From positions 620,001 through 684,000 of the forward strand of contig JANSYK010000003.1 of assembly GCA_024742485.1 (NCBI GenBank): a stretch of 64,000 nt of DNA, in the 5' to 3' direction. The position numbers and the translations under genes were made by a program. This document shows positions 1 to 8,180 of this stretch, piece after piece (the first letter of the stretch is position 1; the number at the start of each line of letters is the position of its first letter). The notes beneath the pieces are model-generated. The model made no database searches and had not been told where the DNA came from. It saw nothing but the letters and a program-made list of their open reading frames with translations. This stretch comes from Alphaproteobacteria bacterium (GTDB lineage Bacteria > Pseudomonadota > Alphaproteobacteria > Rhizobiales > Rhizobiaceae).

Positions 1-634
1 CGGTTCTGTCCTTGGCATTGTTCCATCCCTTGCGAAACCGGTAATATGCGACATTTCGAAAGGGGCCGGGCTTCATGGCCAGTTGCTGACGCTGCACTTC
101 AATCACCTTGATAGCGCGTTGGCTGAGGGGAATCGTCCGTGGTCTGTTGGATTTGGTTTCCCAGAAGGTGACGTGCCGCGGGCCAATATCTGACCAGTTC
201 AAATGCAGTGCTTCGCCGATGCGGGCACCTGATTCGGCCAGGAATCGGGACAGCTGTGCGTAGTGATGGTTTTCCTCTTCGAGGTGGCGTAGCAATTGCT
301 GTTCTTCCTCGATGGTCAGAAAGCGGATACGGGCATTGCGTTCCGGCAATTTCTGAAAGTCCGGAAGCGTTGCCAGTCCACCATTGCGGTGGTGCTTCCG
401 TAAAATCTTGGAAAGACTCGCAAATTTCCGGTTGATGGTTGAGTTCTTGTTGCCCTTTTGGCGAAAGTGGATTGTCAGCCCATCCAGAAGTGCATTGTCA
501 AAATTCGTGTGGTCGTTCACCAGCATATAGTGGTGGATTTCGTCCACATAGGTTCTGCAGGCTTCCCTGTGTTTTCCGTTTTCCCACAGAAGGTCGGCAT
601 ATTGCCCCCAGAGGTCCAGAAGGGGTTGTGGCAT
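1..634 (-). CDS. Tyrosine recombinase/phage integrase family protein (partial, C-terminus outside window)
   Basis: The minus-strand frame is open from the ATG at 634 to the window edge (211 codons), with a TAG stop about ten codons upstream of that ATG, so the N-terminus is complete and the C-terminus is missing. The first ~90 residues look like a SAM-like core-binding domain (NKNSTINRKFASLSKILRK). They are followed by the start of the catalytic domain with ESGARIGEALHLNW, whose Arg in ARIGEA fits the first catalytic Arg of tyrosine recombinases. The H-x-x-R and Tyr motifs would lie outside the window. Members of this family cut and rejoin DNA at short att or dif-like sites. Whether this one belongs to a mobile element or is a solitary chromosomal recombinase cannot be told here. 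The Shine-Dalgarno sequence is weak. Confidence 0.8.
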   Translation of the reverse strand, partial: MPQPLLDLWGQYADLLWENGKHREACRTYVDEIHHYMLVNDHTNFDNALLDGLTIHFRQKGNKNSTINRKFASLSKILRKHHRNGGLATLPDFQKLPERNARIRFLTIEEEQQLLRHLEEENHHYAQLSRFLAESGARIGEALHLNWSDIGPRHVTFWETKSNRPRTIPLSQRAIKVIEVQRQQLAMKPGPFRNVAYYRFRKGWNNAKDRT

Positions 635-730
635 GTTGAGTGTCCCATAACAAAATAACTATTGAGTCAGCAGGACCACACTCCATGGCTGATTGTTTTG
701 ACGGAATTCTCCGCATTGTTTCCCCCATAG

Positions 731-766
731 AAAAGGGCGCCTGGTGAAACAATCCACCAAGCGCCC
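731..766 (-). terminator. Rho-independent terminator of the porin gene
   Basis: An inverted repeat with arms GGGCGC-C-TGGTG (735-746) and CACCA-A-GCGCCC (755-766) encloses an 8-nt loop. Read on the minus strand it is followed by TTTTC, just after the porin stop codon at 813. This is a classical intrinsic terminator shape. Confidence 0.75.
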
Positions 767-812
767 CCAATTTTGGCAGCAGCTTTAAGGCTGCTACAGA
801 ACAATCCGTAGC

Positions 813-1919
813 TTAGAAGCTGCGAACCATTTCCGCGATGACTCTCCAGTCGCCGTTACCGGTGTTAACCGGAGCGTCGAGATCGAAGTAGTTGATCGCA
901 ACACCGAAGTTCAGGTTGTCAACCGGATCCCAGCTGATACCACCGGAAGCGCGCCATCCGTCAGCACCGGTCTGAACGTTACCGGCTGATGTGTAGAAGT
1001 CAGAGAACCACTGACCAGCTACGTAGAGAGCGACTTCAGGAGTGAACTGATGCTGGTAAGAACCCAGAACCGACCACTCAGCTGTGTAGGTTGCACCACC
1101 GGTGATCGGTGTGTTGTTTGCACCGAAGCGGGTTGCACCGGAAGCGTAGAAACCTTGCAGGCGAAGGTTGCCATTGGCGCCGATGTCGGCGTTCAGGCCG
1201 AGCTTTGCAGCCCATTCGCTACCGAAGCCAGCGCCGGCGCTACCCTGTTCGTCATAGGCTACAACACCGAATACAGTGATACCGCCAACAACACCGCCCA
1301 AGCGACCGATGATGTCAGGAGTGTAGCTGGTCATAACGCCATCATCTTCAAGAGAGATTGCGCCGAACCAGTTGCCACCGCCGAACTGATACTGGATCAT
1401 GTTCGATTTGGTGAAACCGTAGTTACCACCGAAGATGCCGTGAGCACCGTAACCTGACAGGCCACCATTCGTGGAGTATGCCCAAGCTGAATCGTCATAA
1501 CCGACATGCAGGCCGGCAATTTCGATGTAGCCCTGGTCCATGCCGAAGGTTGCGCCCTGGGCCATGGAAGAGTTTTCAGCTTGCAGACGAATGTAGGAGT
1601 GCAGTTCACCCCATTCGGTGTCGGACTTTGCGCTGACCTGAACACGAGCACGTGTTGCAGTGTCATATGAATCCTTTGCAGCAGCTGCGGGAGGAGAAAC
1701 TTCTTCTTCCTCGAAGCCCAAGCGGAAGCGGACGTTACCGCTGATGCGCAGGCAAGTTTCGGTACCAGGGATATAAAAATATCCGCTACCGAATGCGTCA
1801 CAGACGCGGACATATTCTACTGGCTCTGGCTCTGCAGCGATAATCGCATCGGCTGCGGAAGCACCAGAAACTGCAACCATCGCTGCAGCGGAGCCGAGAA
1901 GAAGGCTCTTAATGTTCAT
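813..1919 (-). CDS. Outer-membrane porin, Rhizobiales Porin_2 (Omp2b-like) family
   Basis: This 368-residue protein has a Sec signal peptide (MNIKSLLLGSAAAMV, cleavage probably after ASA near residue 22). A segment of the type EPVEYVRVCDAFGSGYFYIPG follows with TCLRISGNVRF, the conserved N-terminus of Hyphomicrobiales porins. The rest is rich in alternating aromatic and glycine residues expected of a beta-barrel, and the C-terminal residue is Phe, as usual for Bam-assembled porins. It should form a general diffusion pore in the outer membrane. The start at 1919 is chosen because GGAGGTCAG lies just upstream and the signal peptide begins there; the frame is open further upstream to 2063. It is monocistronic, with its own terminator downstream. 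Confidence 0.93.
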   Translation of the reverse strand: MNIKSLLLGSAAAMVAVSGASAADAIIAAEPEPVEYVRVCDAFGSGYFYIPGTETCLRISGNVRFRLGFEEEEVSPPAAAAKDSYDTATRARVQVSAKSDTEWGELHSYIRLQAENSSMAQGATFGMDQGYIEIAGLHVGYDDSAWAYSTNGGLSGYGAHGIFGGNYGFTKSNMIQYQFGGGNWFGAISLEDDGVMTSYTPDIIGRLGGVVGGITVFGVVAYDEQGSAGAGFGSEWAAKLGLNADIGANGNLRLQGFYASGATRFGANNTPITGGATYTAEWSVLGSYQHQFTPEVALYVAGQWFSDFYTSAGNVQTGADGWRASGGISWDPVDNLNFGVAINYFDLDAPVNTGNGDWRVIAEMVRSF

Positions 1920-2591
1920 TTTCTGACCTCCAGTCAATTTTCTAAAATGGTCTGGGCAAAAGCTTTTGACGGCGTTCCCTGTCCCATCCCCAACTAAAGA
2001 AGACAAACAGATGATCCGTCCCTCTTCTGGATTTGAAGATAACCAACCCGGTTTGGGACGCAATGAAGATTTCGCCTCGTCTGCCGATCCACACTGCCGA
2101 TGCCCTGTTGCTGTTGCACAAAAGACACGATTTCCGCATCTGCGGGTGGAAATCTTTTCAAAGCATTAAGAATCCGACGTGTTTCGGTGTTGCAAATTGC
2201 ACCGAAAGGGCGGGAATCGATTCTATTCATGCCGCCATCCTGACCGATTCATACATTTGACCCGCCTGATTCTCTCTTGTGAGTCTGCCAACGCAGTCTC
2301 TGATTCTGGTACGCCAATATGAGCCCGTAAGTCCGTTGGCTCGATACCAGCAAGGCCGTCGATGAACCAGGACCGCATGACAACCGGTAATTGCCCATGC
2401 CACCTGCATCAGGCCAAATTGTCGAATGAACTATATAAAGCACGACAACCGAGCAGGACGTCTCGGGAACGGGTTCCCCCAATATTTCCAACATATCCCC
2501 GCCTTTTCATGTGTCGTTCCGTATTAAGCTGCAAGAAACTGCAAGAAAGGGGATTGCCAAACCATCGAAAACCCTTAGAAAAACTTGGCGC
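1920..2591. other. Gene-free stretch between porin and tRNA-Ser
   Basis: About 670 bases without a credible coding frame. Short ORFs on both strands overlap one another, show no family motif and lack good ribosome sites. The porin promoter must lie at its left end. A hairpin-forming element sits at 2129-2154: arms GATTTCC and GGAAATC with a nested CCGC/GCGG pairing, followed on the plus strand by TTTTC. It could be the end of a small transcript, but nothing else supports one. Confidence 0.5.
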
Positions 2592-2681
2592 GGAGAGGTG
2601 GCCGAGTGGCTGAAGGCGCTCCCCTGCTAAGGGAGTATACCAGAGATGGTATCGAGGGTTCGAATCCCTTCCTCTCCGCCA
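2592..2681 (+). tRNA. tRNA-Ser (anticodon GCU)
   Basis: The 90-nt gene has a paired acceptor stem GGAGAGG (2592-2598) with CCTCTCC (2671-2677), discriminator G and an encoded CCA (2679-2681). It shows the D-arm sequence TGGCCGAGTGGC-TGAAGGC, an anticodon stem CTCCC/GGGAG with loop CTGCTAA (anticodon GCT), a long variable arm as in class II tRNAs, and a T-arm GAGGGTTCGAATCCC. It decodes AGC and AGU serine codons. Confidence 0.97.
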
Positions 2682-2793
2682 TCCTTCCCAGAAATTCAGT
2701 TGTCGGCGGTTTGCAGTATCACCACGATCCTCTTGCTCAGCCCTTAGCCTCGGAACACCGAATGATGCACCGACACTTGGAAGGCAGTTACGA

Positions 2794-3531
2794 ATGACCG
2801 GCAGGGCTTTTATCATTCACCTGGCGCGCGCGACGGCGCGCCGTCAGCATGTCGATCAACTCATCATGGACTGCCCGGTTCCCGCCGAAATAGTTGACGC
2901 TGTTGATGGCGGGTTGCTGTCCCCTGATGAAAGGGCCGACGTCTATGTTCCCCGTCTTCACCGGCCTGCCTATCCATTTACGCTGCGGGAGGCCGAAATC
3001 GGTTGCTTTCTCAGCCATCGGCTGTGCTGGCAGAAGATTGTTGAGAATGATCTGCCTTATGCTCTGGTGTTTGAAGACGATGCGTTGCTCGACAAGGAGA
3101 TCGCGGGCAAGGCACTGGAGCTGGCCGAAAATCACATTGAAGAGAGCGGCTACATTCAATTGCCGGTCCGTGCGATCGGCGACAATCCGTACGTCGTGGC
3201 CCAGGATAACGGCACGCGGCTGGTAAGGCCCGGTGTCGTGCCGCTCCGCCTGTCCGGTCAGATGATCAGCCGATCAGCGGCACGCGAGCTTCTGCGCCTG
3301 ACGACCGTTTTCGACCGGCCGGTTGATACATTCCTGCAGATGTTCTGGTTGACCGGCATCCGGCCTTTGGCGGTCGAACCCTCCGGATTGACCGATTGCA
3401 CGCAGGAGGCCGGTGGTAGCACGATTTCGCGACGCAAGCCTTTCGGCGAAAGGGTGGTGCGTGAGGTCAGGCGGTTTTGGTATCGGCGCGCTGTTGCGAT
3501 TCGATCAGCCCGCGCCGGTGCACGGAACTGA
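2794..3531 (+). CDS. Glycosyltransferase family 25 (LPS-type beta-glycosyltransferase)
   Basis: The 245-residue protein starts with FIIHLARATARRQHV, matching the GT25 N-terminal pattern, and carries REAEIGCFLSHRLCW (residues 65-79) and the metal/nucleotide-binding ALVFEDDALL (residues 90-99, with E94-D95-D96). GT25 enzymes usually add galactose or glucose to lipooligosaccharide or other surface glycans at the cytoplasmic face of the inner membrane. GGAAGG precedes the ATG. It lies downstream of tRNA-Ser and ends 14 bases from the convergent fcl stop, so it is transcribed apart from the GDP-fucose genes but probably acts on the same surface glycan. Acceptor and donor sugar are unknown. The basic C-terminal tail (RFWYRRAVAIRSARAG) may bind the membrane. 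Confidence 0.85.
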   Translation: MTGRAFIIHLARATARRQHVDQLIMDCPVPAEIVDAVDGGLLSPDERADVYVPRLHRPAYPFTLREAEIGCFLSHRLCWQKIVENDLPYALVFEDDALLDKEIAGKALELAENHIEESGYIQLPVRAIGDNPYVVAQDNGTRLVRPGVVPLRLSGQMISRSAARELLRLTTVFDRPVDTFLQMFWLTGIRPLAVEPSGLTDCTQEAGGSTISRRKPFGERVVREVRRFWYRRAVAIRSARAGARN

Positions 3532-3545
3532 CCGGTGCAGCCGGC

Positions 3546-4505
3546 TTAATGCACGCCGCGATTGGATTGCGCGTCAAGGAAGCTCTGATAGGCCGCGGCG
3601 ATACCGTCCTCCAATCCGATCCCAGGCTGCCAGCCCAAAGACCTGGCAAAATGACTGTCCATCAATTTGCGGGGCGTTCCGTCCGGTTTGGATGGATCGG
3701 TCTTGATGTCACCCTCAAAGCCGACAACCCGGGCAATCGTTTCCGCCAGTGCCAGAATCGTGATGTCCGATCCCGATCCCAGATTGACATGCTCACTGCC
3801 GGAATAGTGTTTCAGAAGGTGAACGAGACCCTCGGCACAGTCATCCACATGGAGAAACTCACGCAGAACCGTTCCGGTGCCCCAGATGACCATCGTTTCC
3901 GCTTTACTCTCTTTGGCTTCATGGAAACGACGAATGAGAGCCGGCATGACATGACTGGCCTGCAGATCATAGTTGTCGCCGGGGCCATATAGATTGCAGG
4001 GCATCGCGGAGATGTAGTCAGCACCATATTGCTCGCGATAGGCCTGGCAGAGCTTGATACCGGCGATTTTGGCGATGGCATACCATTGGTTGGTCGGCTC
4101 CAGCGGGCCGGTGAGCAGCGACTCTTCCCTGATCGGTTGCTTCGCCATTTTCGGATAAATGCACGATGAGCCGAGAAACAACAGTTTCGACACGTTGATA
4201 TCGTGGGCCGCACCAAACAGGTTGGACTGGATCACCAGATTGTCCTGGAGAAAATCGACGGGGTAGGATGCATTTGCAAGAATGCCGCCCACTTTTGCCG
4301 CGGCGATGATGACCGTATCGGGCCTGTTCTCGCGCATCCAGCGCAACACGGCGGTCTGGTCCATGAGATCCAGTTCGGAACGCGGCGCCGTCACAACCTC
4401 GCAGTCTTCTCCAACCAGCCGGCGCACCAGTGCCGATCCCACCATACCGCGATGGCCGGCAACGAAGACGCGTTTGCCCCGCAAATCATAAAGCGGCTCA
4501 ACCAT
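3546..4505 (-). CDS. fcl: GDP-L-fucose synthase (GDP-4-keto-6-deoxymannose 3,5-epimerase/4-reductase)
   Basis: This enzyme turns GDP-4-keto-6-deoxy-D-mannose, the Gmd product, into GDP-L-fucose with NADPH. The 319-residue protein has the Rossmann motif GHRGMVGSA (17-25), the epimerase/reductase Ser and Cys in GSSCIYPK (S113, C115), the SDR Tyr and Lys in YAIAK (Y142, K146), and [15 protein letters not shown] carrying the expected His. Length and residue spacing fit the Escherichia coli enzyme (S107, C109, Y136, K140) with a constant offset of six. Its ATG overlaps the gmd stop by eight bases, so the two are translationally coupled. Together with the upstream fucosyltransferase it forms a GDP-fucose supply-and-use operon. 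Confidence 0.96.
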   Translation of the reverse strand: MVEPLYDLRGKRVFVAGHRGMVGSALVRRLVGEDCEVVTAPRSELDLMDQTAVLRWMRENRPDTVIIAAAKVGGILANASYPVDFLQDNLVIQSNLFGAAHDINVSKLLFLGSSCIYPKMAKQPIREESLLTGPLEPTNQWYAIAKIAGIKLCQAYREQYGADYISAMPCNLYGPGDNYDLQASHVMPALIRRFHEAKESKAETMVIWGTGTVLREFLHVDDCAEGLVHLLKHYSGSEHVNLGSGSDITILALAETIARVVGFEGDIKTDPSKPDGTPRKLMDSHFARSLGWQPGIGLEDGIAAAYQSFLDAQSNRGVH

Positions 4506-5577
4506 GATTGTTGGACTTTATCTCCAGGTCGGCGTCACGAAAGTCCTGCTCCGTCATTTCACGCACCAGTTCGTCGAATGAAATCTCTGGGGTCCAGCCA
4601 AGAATCTCTTTCGCCTTGGTCGCATCGCCCAGCAGGGTTTCGACTTCCGTTGGGCGGAAGTAGCGCGGATCCACGCTGACAATGACCTTTCCATTGTCGT
4701 CGCGTCCCTTTTCATCGATGCCGGTTCCCTCCCAATGGATGGCCATGTCGAGGCACGTTGCTGCCGCATTGACGAAATCACGCACACTATATTGCTCACC
4801 GGTTGCGATTACGAAATCCTGGGCCGCTTCCTGTTGCAGCATCATCCACTGCATTCGAACATAATCGCGGGCGTGGCCCCAATCACGCTTGGCGTCGAGG
4901 TTGCCAAGATAAAGGCAGTCCTGCGTGCCCAGCTTGATCCGTGCCAGAGCGCGTGTGATCTTGCGCGTAACGAAAGTCTCTCCACGCAGCGGGGACTCAT
5001 GATTGAAAAGAATGCCGTTGCAGGCATAAAGCCCATAGGCCTCACGGTAATTGACGGTGATCCAATAGGCATAGAGCTTGGCCACAGCATAGGGGCTTCG
5101 CGGATAAAACGGCGTTGTTTCCGTTTGCGGCACCTGTTGGACCAAGCCGTAGAGTTCGGATGTCGACGCCTGATAGAATCGGGTTTTTTCACCAAGTCCG
5201 AGAATACGAACGGCCTCCAGAAGGCGCAACGGGCCAAGGGCGTCGGAGTTGGCCGTATATTCCGGTTCCTCAAACGACACGGCCACATGGCTCTGTGCGG
5301 CAAGATTGTAGATTTCATCCGGCCGAATTTGCTGAAGTATATGCGTCAGGCTGGATGAATCCGTCATATCACCATGATGCAGAACGAATTTCCCCGAAGC
5401 GCCATACTCGCCATCAAACAGGTGATCGATGCGTGCGGTGTTGAACAGAGATGTGCGCCGTTTCAGTCCGTGGACTTCATACCCCTTGCCCAACAGCAAT
5501 TCTGCAAGATAGGCGCCGTCCTGCCCGGTGACTCCGGTTATCAGGGCGACCTTTCGGTCGTTCGATTGCTGGATCAA
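4498..5577 (-). CDS. gmd: GDP-mannose 4,6-dehydratase
   Basis: Catalyses GDP-D-mannose to GDP-4-keto-6-deoxy-D-mannose, the first committed step to GDP-fucose. The 359-residue protein has the NADP-binding [11 protein letters not shown] (14-24) and [13 protein letters not shown], and a catalytic set T139-S140-E141 (STSELYG), Y163 and K167 ([12 protein letters not shown]). These lie seven residues from the positions I recall for the E. coli enzyme (T132, E134, Y156, K160). It overlaps fcl by eight bases and lies 26 bases after the GT10 gene, so the three are probably one transcript. Confidence 0.97.
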   Translation of the reverse strand: MIQQSNDRKVALITGVTGQDGAYLAELLLGKGYEVHGLKRRTSLFNTARIDHLFDGEYGASGKFVLHHGDMTDSSSLTHILQQIRPDEIYNLAAQSHVAVSFEEPEYTANSDALGPLRLLEAVRILGLGEKTRFYQASTSELYGLVQQVPQTETTPFYPRSPYAVAKLYAYWITVNYREAYGLYACNGILFNHESPLRGETFVTRKITRALARIKLGTQDCLYLGNLDAKRDWGHARDYVRMQWMMLQQEAAQDFVIATGEQYSVRDFVNAAATCLDMAIHWEGTGIDEKGRDDNGKVIVSVDPRYFRPTEVETLLGDATKAKEILGWTPEISFDELVREMTEQDFRDADLEIKSNNHG

Positions 5578-5603
5578 TTTGTATTTCCGTTGCTTGCGTC
5601 GCG

Positions 5604-6569
5604 CTACTGGCCGGCCAATAGATCTCGCATCGTCTCGGCGGCATTTTGTTCATAATCAAGGTAGCGAAGCGCCGTATCGCGATTGCGCTCAATGAATGTT
5701 CGCCTGCGCTTGTAATCATCGGGACCGGCCTTTGCAATCGCTAGTCGCATCTCGTCTGCGGATTCACAGATGACCATGCCCCGCAAATCGAAATAATGCC
5801 CGATATCGGGGGCGCCCCAGTAGATCGGAACTGTTTCACACAGCAGGCTGTCGATCAGCTTCTCCGTGAAATATCCCGCTTCCCGCGCGTTTTCGATGAC
5901 AACCGAATAACGATAGTCTATCAGCCCGTCCTCCTTGGTGTCGATCGGACGATAGGCCCGACCAAGCAAATCGACATCGTGGCCTGCGGCGCTGCACCAG
6001 TCTGCGATTGCATGGCGCAATCGGTGACCGTCCGTGCTCCTTTTGGCCGACGCGATAAGGGACATGTTCTTCGTCTTTTCGCCGGGTTTTGCCGTTGCGG
6101 GGTCGACCCAGGCGCCGCCAAACGGCATTACCAGCGCATTGCGTGCCCAGCGGGCCATGGAAGGGCGGTGGGTGATGAGGCGGAAGAAACGTTTCTGAAG
6201 AAGAATGGCCAGCCAATAGTTGCGGCGATGGATGACGTAGGGTTCAGGAATGATCAGGGAAACGCCGCATTCCACACCCTTGCCGGCATACCGGAAGTTA
6301 CTCGACCTGGGATAGAGGATGACATGATCGTCCGGCGTCAGATCACGGACCGTACCTGCGCACTCCGGTGGGCCAAGGGGCCAGTTGAGCGCATCCAGAG
6401 GAACATCTGACAACATCCCCTTCAGTCGGACCTCATAGGGCAGGACAGCTATCACAATCGCTCGGGTCTTTCGGTCTGATCGAACTGTTGGTTCGTGTTC
6501 ATAACGGTTTGTGGGCGAGCTGCAAATGCCCTGCGGTTTTAGAGTGTTTCTGCGATTCGTCGGCTCCAC
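5604..6569 (-). CDS. GT10 family fucosyltransferase (alpha-1,3/4-fucosyltransferase-like)
   Basis: The C-terminal half holds the GT10 donor-binding signature in pieces: [17 protein letters not shown], then [20 protein letters not shown]. These contain the conserved V-x-E-N, TEK and P-I-Y-W-G elements that bind GDP-fucose. The protein therefore probably transfers L-fucose from GDP-fucose onto a surface glycan in the cytoplasm. The frame starts at a GTG (6569) that overlaps the end of the upstream amidohydrolase gene by 31 bases. A second GTG at 6455, just before the first Rossmann-like strand (VIAVLPYEV), is an alternative start, and neither has a strong ribosome site. The linkage and acceptor cannot be read from sequence. 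No heptad or membrane-anchor tail like that of Helicobacter enzymes is seen. Confidence 0.82.
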   Translation of the reverse strand: MEPTNRRNTLKPQGICSSPTNRYEHEPTVRSDRKTRAIVIAVLPYEVRLKGMLSDVPLDALNWPLGPPECAGTVRDLTPDDHVILYPRSSNFRYAGKGVECGVSLIIPEPYVIHRRNYWLAILLQKRFFRLITHRPSMARWARNALVMPFGGAWVDPATAKPGEKTKNMSLIASAKRSTDGHRLRHAIADWCSAAGHDVDLLGRAYRPIDTKEDGLIDYRYSVVIENAREAGYFTEKLIDSLLCETVPIYWGAPDIGHYFDLRGMVICESADEMRLAIAKAGPDDYKRRRTFIERNRDTALRYLDYEQNAAETMRDLLAGQ

Positions 6570-8017
6570 ATATTGTGTTCCTCGACAACCGGTCCCATGT
6601 CCATAGGCGCAATTGTGCCATCCTCGACGATAACCTCTCCGTGCACAACGGTTGTGCGGGCGGATTGAGGTGCGCAGAACAACACCGCCGCGACGGGATC
6701 ATGCAGGGCACCGGCATAGCCGATCGAGTTGAGATCGAGAGAAAAGAAATCGGCACATTTTCCGGTTTCCAGGGCGCCGATGTCGTTGCGTCCCAGAACG
6801 CTGGCGCCGCCAATCGTCGCCAACTCCAATGCCTGGCGCGCGGTCATCCATTCATCCGCCCGCAGCGGGTGAGATTGAGACAGGAGAAAATGGCGGCGTG
6901 GTCCCTCCGGCGGCAAGAGCCCCATCTGCAGACGCGCCAGCAGCATTGCCTGACGGGCTTCCATCAACAGGTTTGAGGAATCATTGCTTGCGGAACCGTC
7001 GACGCCGAGCCCGACCTTTACCCCTGCCGCGAGATATTTCTTGACCGGCGCAATCCCGGACGCCAACCGCATATTCGAGCAAGGACAATGAGCCGCGCCG
7101 CACCCGGTTCTGGCAAACGTCTCTATCTCCCGGTCATCAACATGGATGGCATGGGCAAACCAGACATCGGCCCCCAGCCAGTCGAGCCCTTCCATCCATT
7201 CGACCGGCCGTTTTCCGAACCGTTCAAGCGTGTAGCGCTCTTCGTCCAGGGTTTCACACAGATGCGTATGCAGCATGACATGTTTGTCACGCGCCAATGT
7301 CGCCGATTCTCGCAGCAGATTCTCACTGACTGAAAAGGGTGAACATGGTGCGAGAACGATCCGAGTCATGGATCCGTGGGAGGCATCATGGTAGCGATCG
7401 ATGACGCGAATACTGTCATTTAATATGTCGTCTTCCATTTCCACACATTCGTCAGGTGGAAGCCCGCCCTGAGATTCTCCCAACGACATGGACCCTCGGC
7501 TCGCATGAAATCGGATGCCGAGATCCCGTGCTGCCTCAATCAGATAGTCAACCTTGTTGCCACTGCGAAAAAGATAGGAATGATCGAAAACCGTTGTACA
7601 GCCTGAAAGCGCCAGTTCGCTGAGACCAATCAGTGCGCTGGTTCGCGAAGCTTGCGGATTGGTGCGTGCCCAGACCCGGTATTGTGCCGTCAGCCAGGGG
7701 AAGAGATTGTTGTTTTGAGCGGCAGGCAGATTGCGGGTCAGTGTCTGATTGAGGTGATGATGCGTGTTGACGAAACCCGGAAGGACAATCTGCCCGGTTG
7801 CGTCGATGACCCGGTCCGCACTTTCAGGCAGCTCTGATGATGGGCCCACCCTCAGGATCACGCCATCTTCGGCATGGAGACCACCACCGACAATTTCCCG
7901 TCGATCGGCATCCATGGTCACGAGCATGTCGGCATTCTTTACGAGCAGAGTAGTCAAGTGATTGTCCGTCCGGGTCACAAAAGGAGAGTGTGTCAGGGTC
8001 AGCATATCCCACCGCAT
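6539..8017 (-). CDS. Amidohydrolase, 8-oxoguanine deaminase-like (chlorohydrolase/guanine deaminase subfamily)
   Basis: A cyclic amidohydrolase with the N-terminal beta-sandwich (LLVKNADMLVTMD), the metal motif GFVNTHHHLNQT, HTHLCETLDEE, FAHAIHVDDREI and VGLGVDGSASNDSSNLL. These supply the His, Glu and Asp ligands of subtype III enzymes acting on oxidised purines, s-triazines or cytosine-like rings. The combination of HTHLCET with GSASNDSSNLL is what I recall for 8-oxoguanine deaminases (8-oxoguanine to urate plus ammonia), but hydroxyatrazine-type hydrolases are close relatives, so the exact substrate is inferred. The frame is open to a GTG at 8029; the ATG at 8017 has GGAAAG upstream and is preferred, while a later TTG near 7957 would fit family length better. 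It runs towards the fucose genes and overlaps the GT10 frame. Confidence 0.75.
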   Translation of the reverse strand: MRWDMLTLTHSPFVTRTDNHLTTLLVKNADMLVTMDADRREIVGGGLHAEDGVILRVGPSSELPESADRVIDATGQIVLPGFVNTHHHLNQTLTRNLPAAQNNNLFPWLTAQYRVWARTNPQASRTSALIGLSELALSGCTTVFDHSYLFRSGNKVDYLIEAARDLGIRFHASRGSMSLGESQGGLPPDECVEMEDDILNDSIRVIDRYHDASHGSMTRIVLAPCSPFSVSENLLRESATLARDKHVMLHTHLCETLDEERYTLERFGKRPVEWMEGLDWLGADVWFAHAIHVDDREIETFARTGCGAAHCPCSNMRLASGIAPVKKYLAAGVKVGLGVDGSASNDSSNLLMEARQAMLLARLQMGLLPPEGPRRHFLLSQSHPLRADEWMTARQALELATIGGASVLGRNDIGALETGKCADFFSLDLNSIGYAGALHDPVAAVLFCAPQSARTTVVHGEVIVEDGTIAPMDMGPVVEEHNMWSRRIAETL

Positions 8018-8180
8018 GGTGCTTTCCACGCCGATGCTGATGAAACTCTTTCAAGAGCCTGCCGCCCATAGGGTCGTGGATTCCGCATTTTGAAACAATG
8101 GCGACAAGTTGCGTGCCGCCACTGGTATCGGAGCCGGAAAGCGGTATTAAGGGGCCAGGACACAACATGTGGAGAGCGTC

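Noticed and set aside
2592-2681. tRNA-Ser 3' end as an integration (att) site for an island holding the fucose genes
   Set aside because: No second copy of the tRNA 3' end was found by eye elsewhere in the window, and the integrase lies on the other side of the porin. Cannot be supported.
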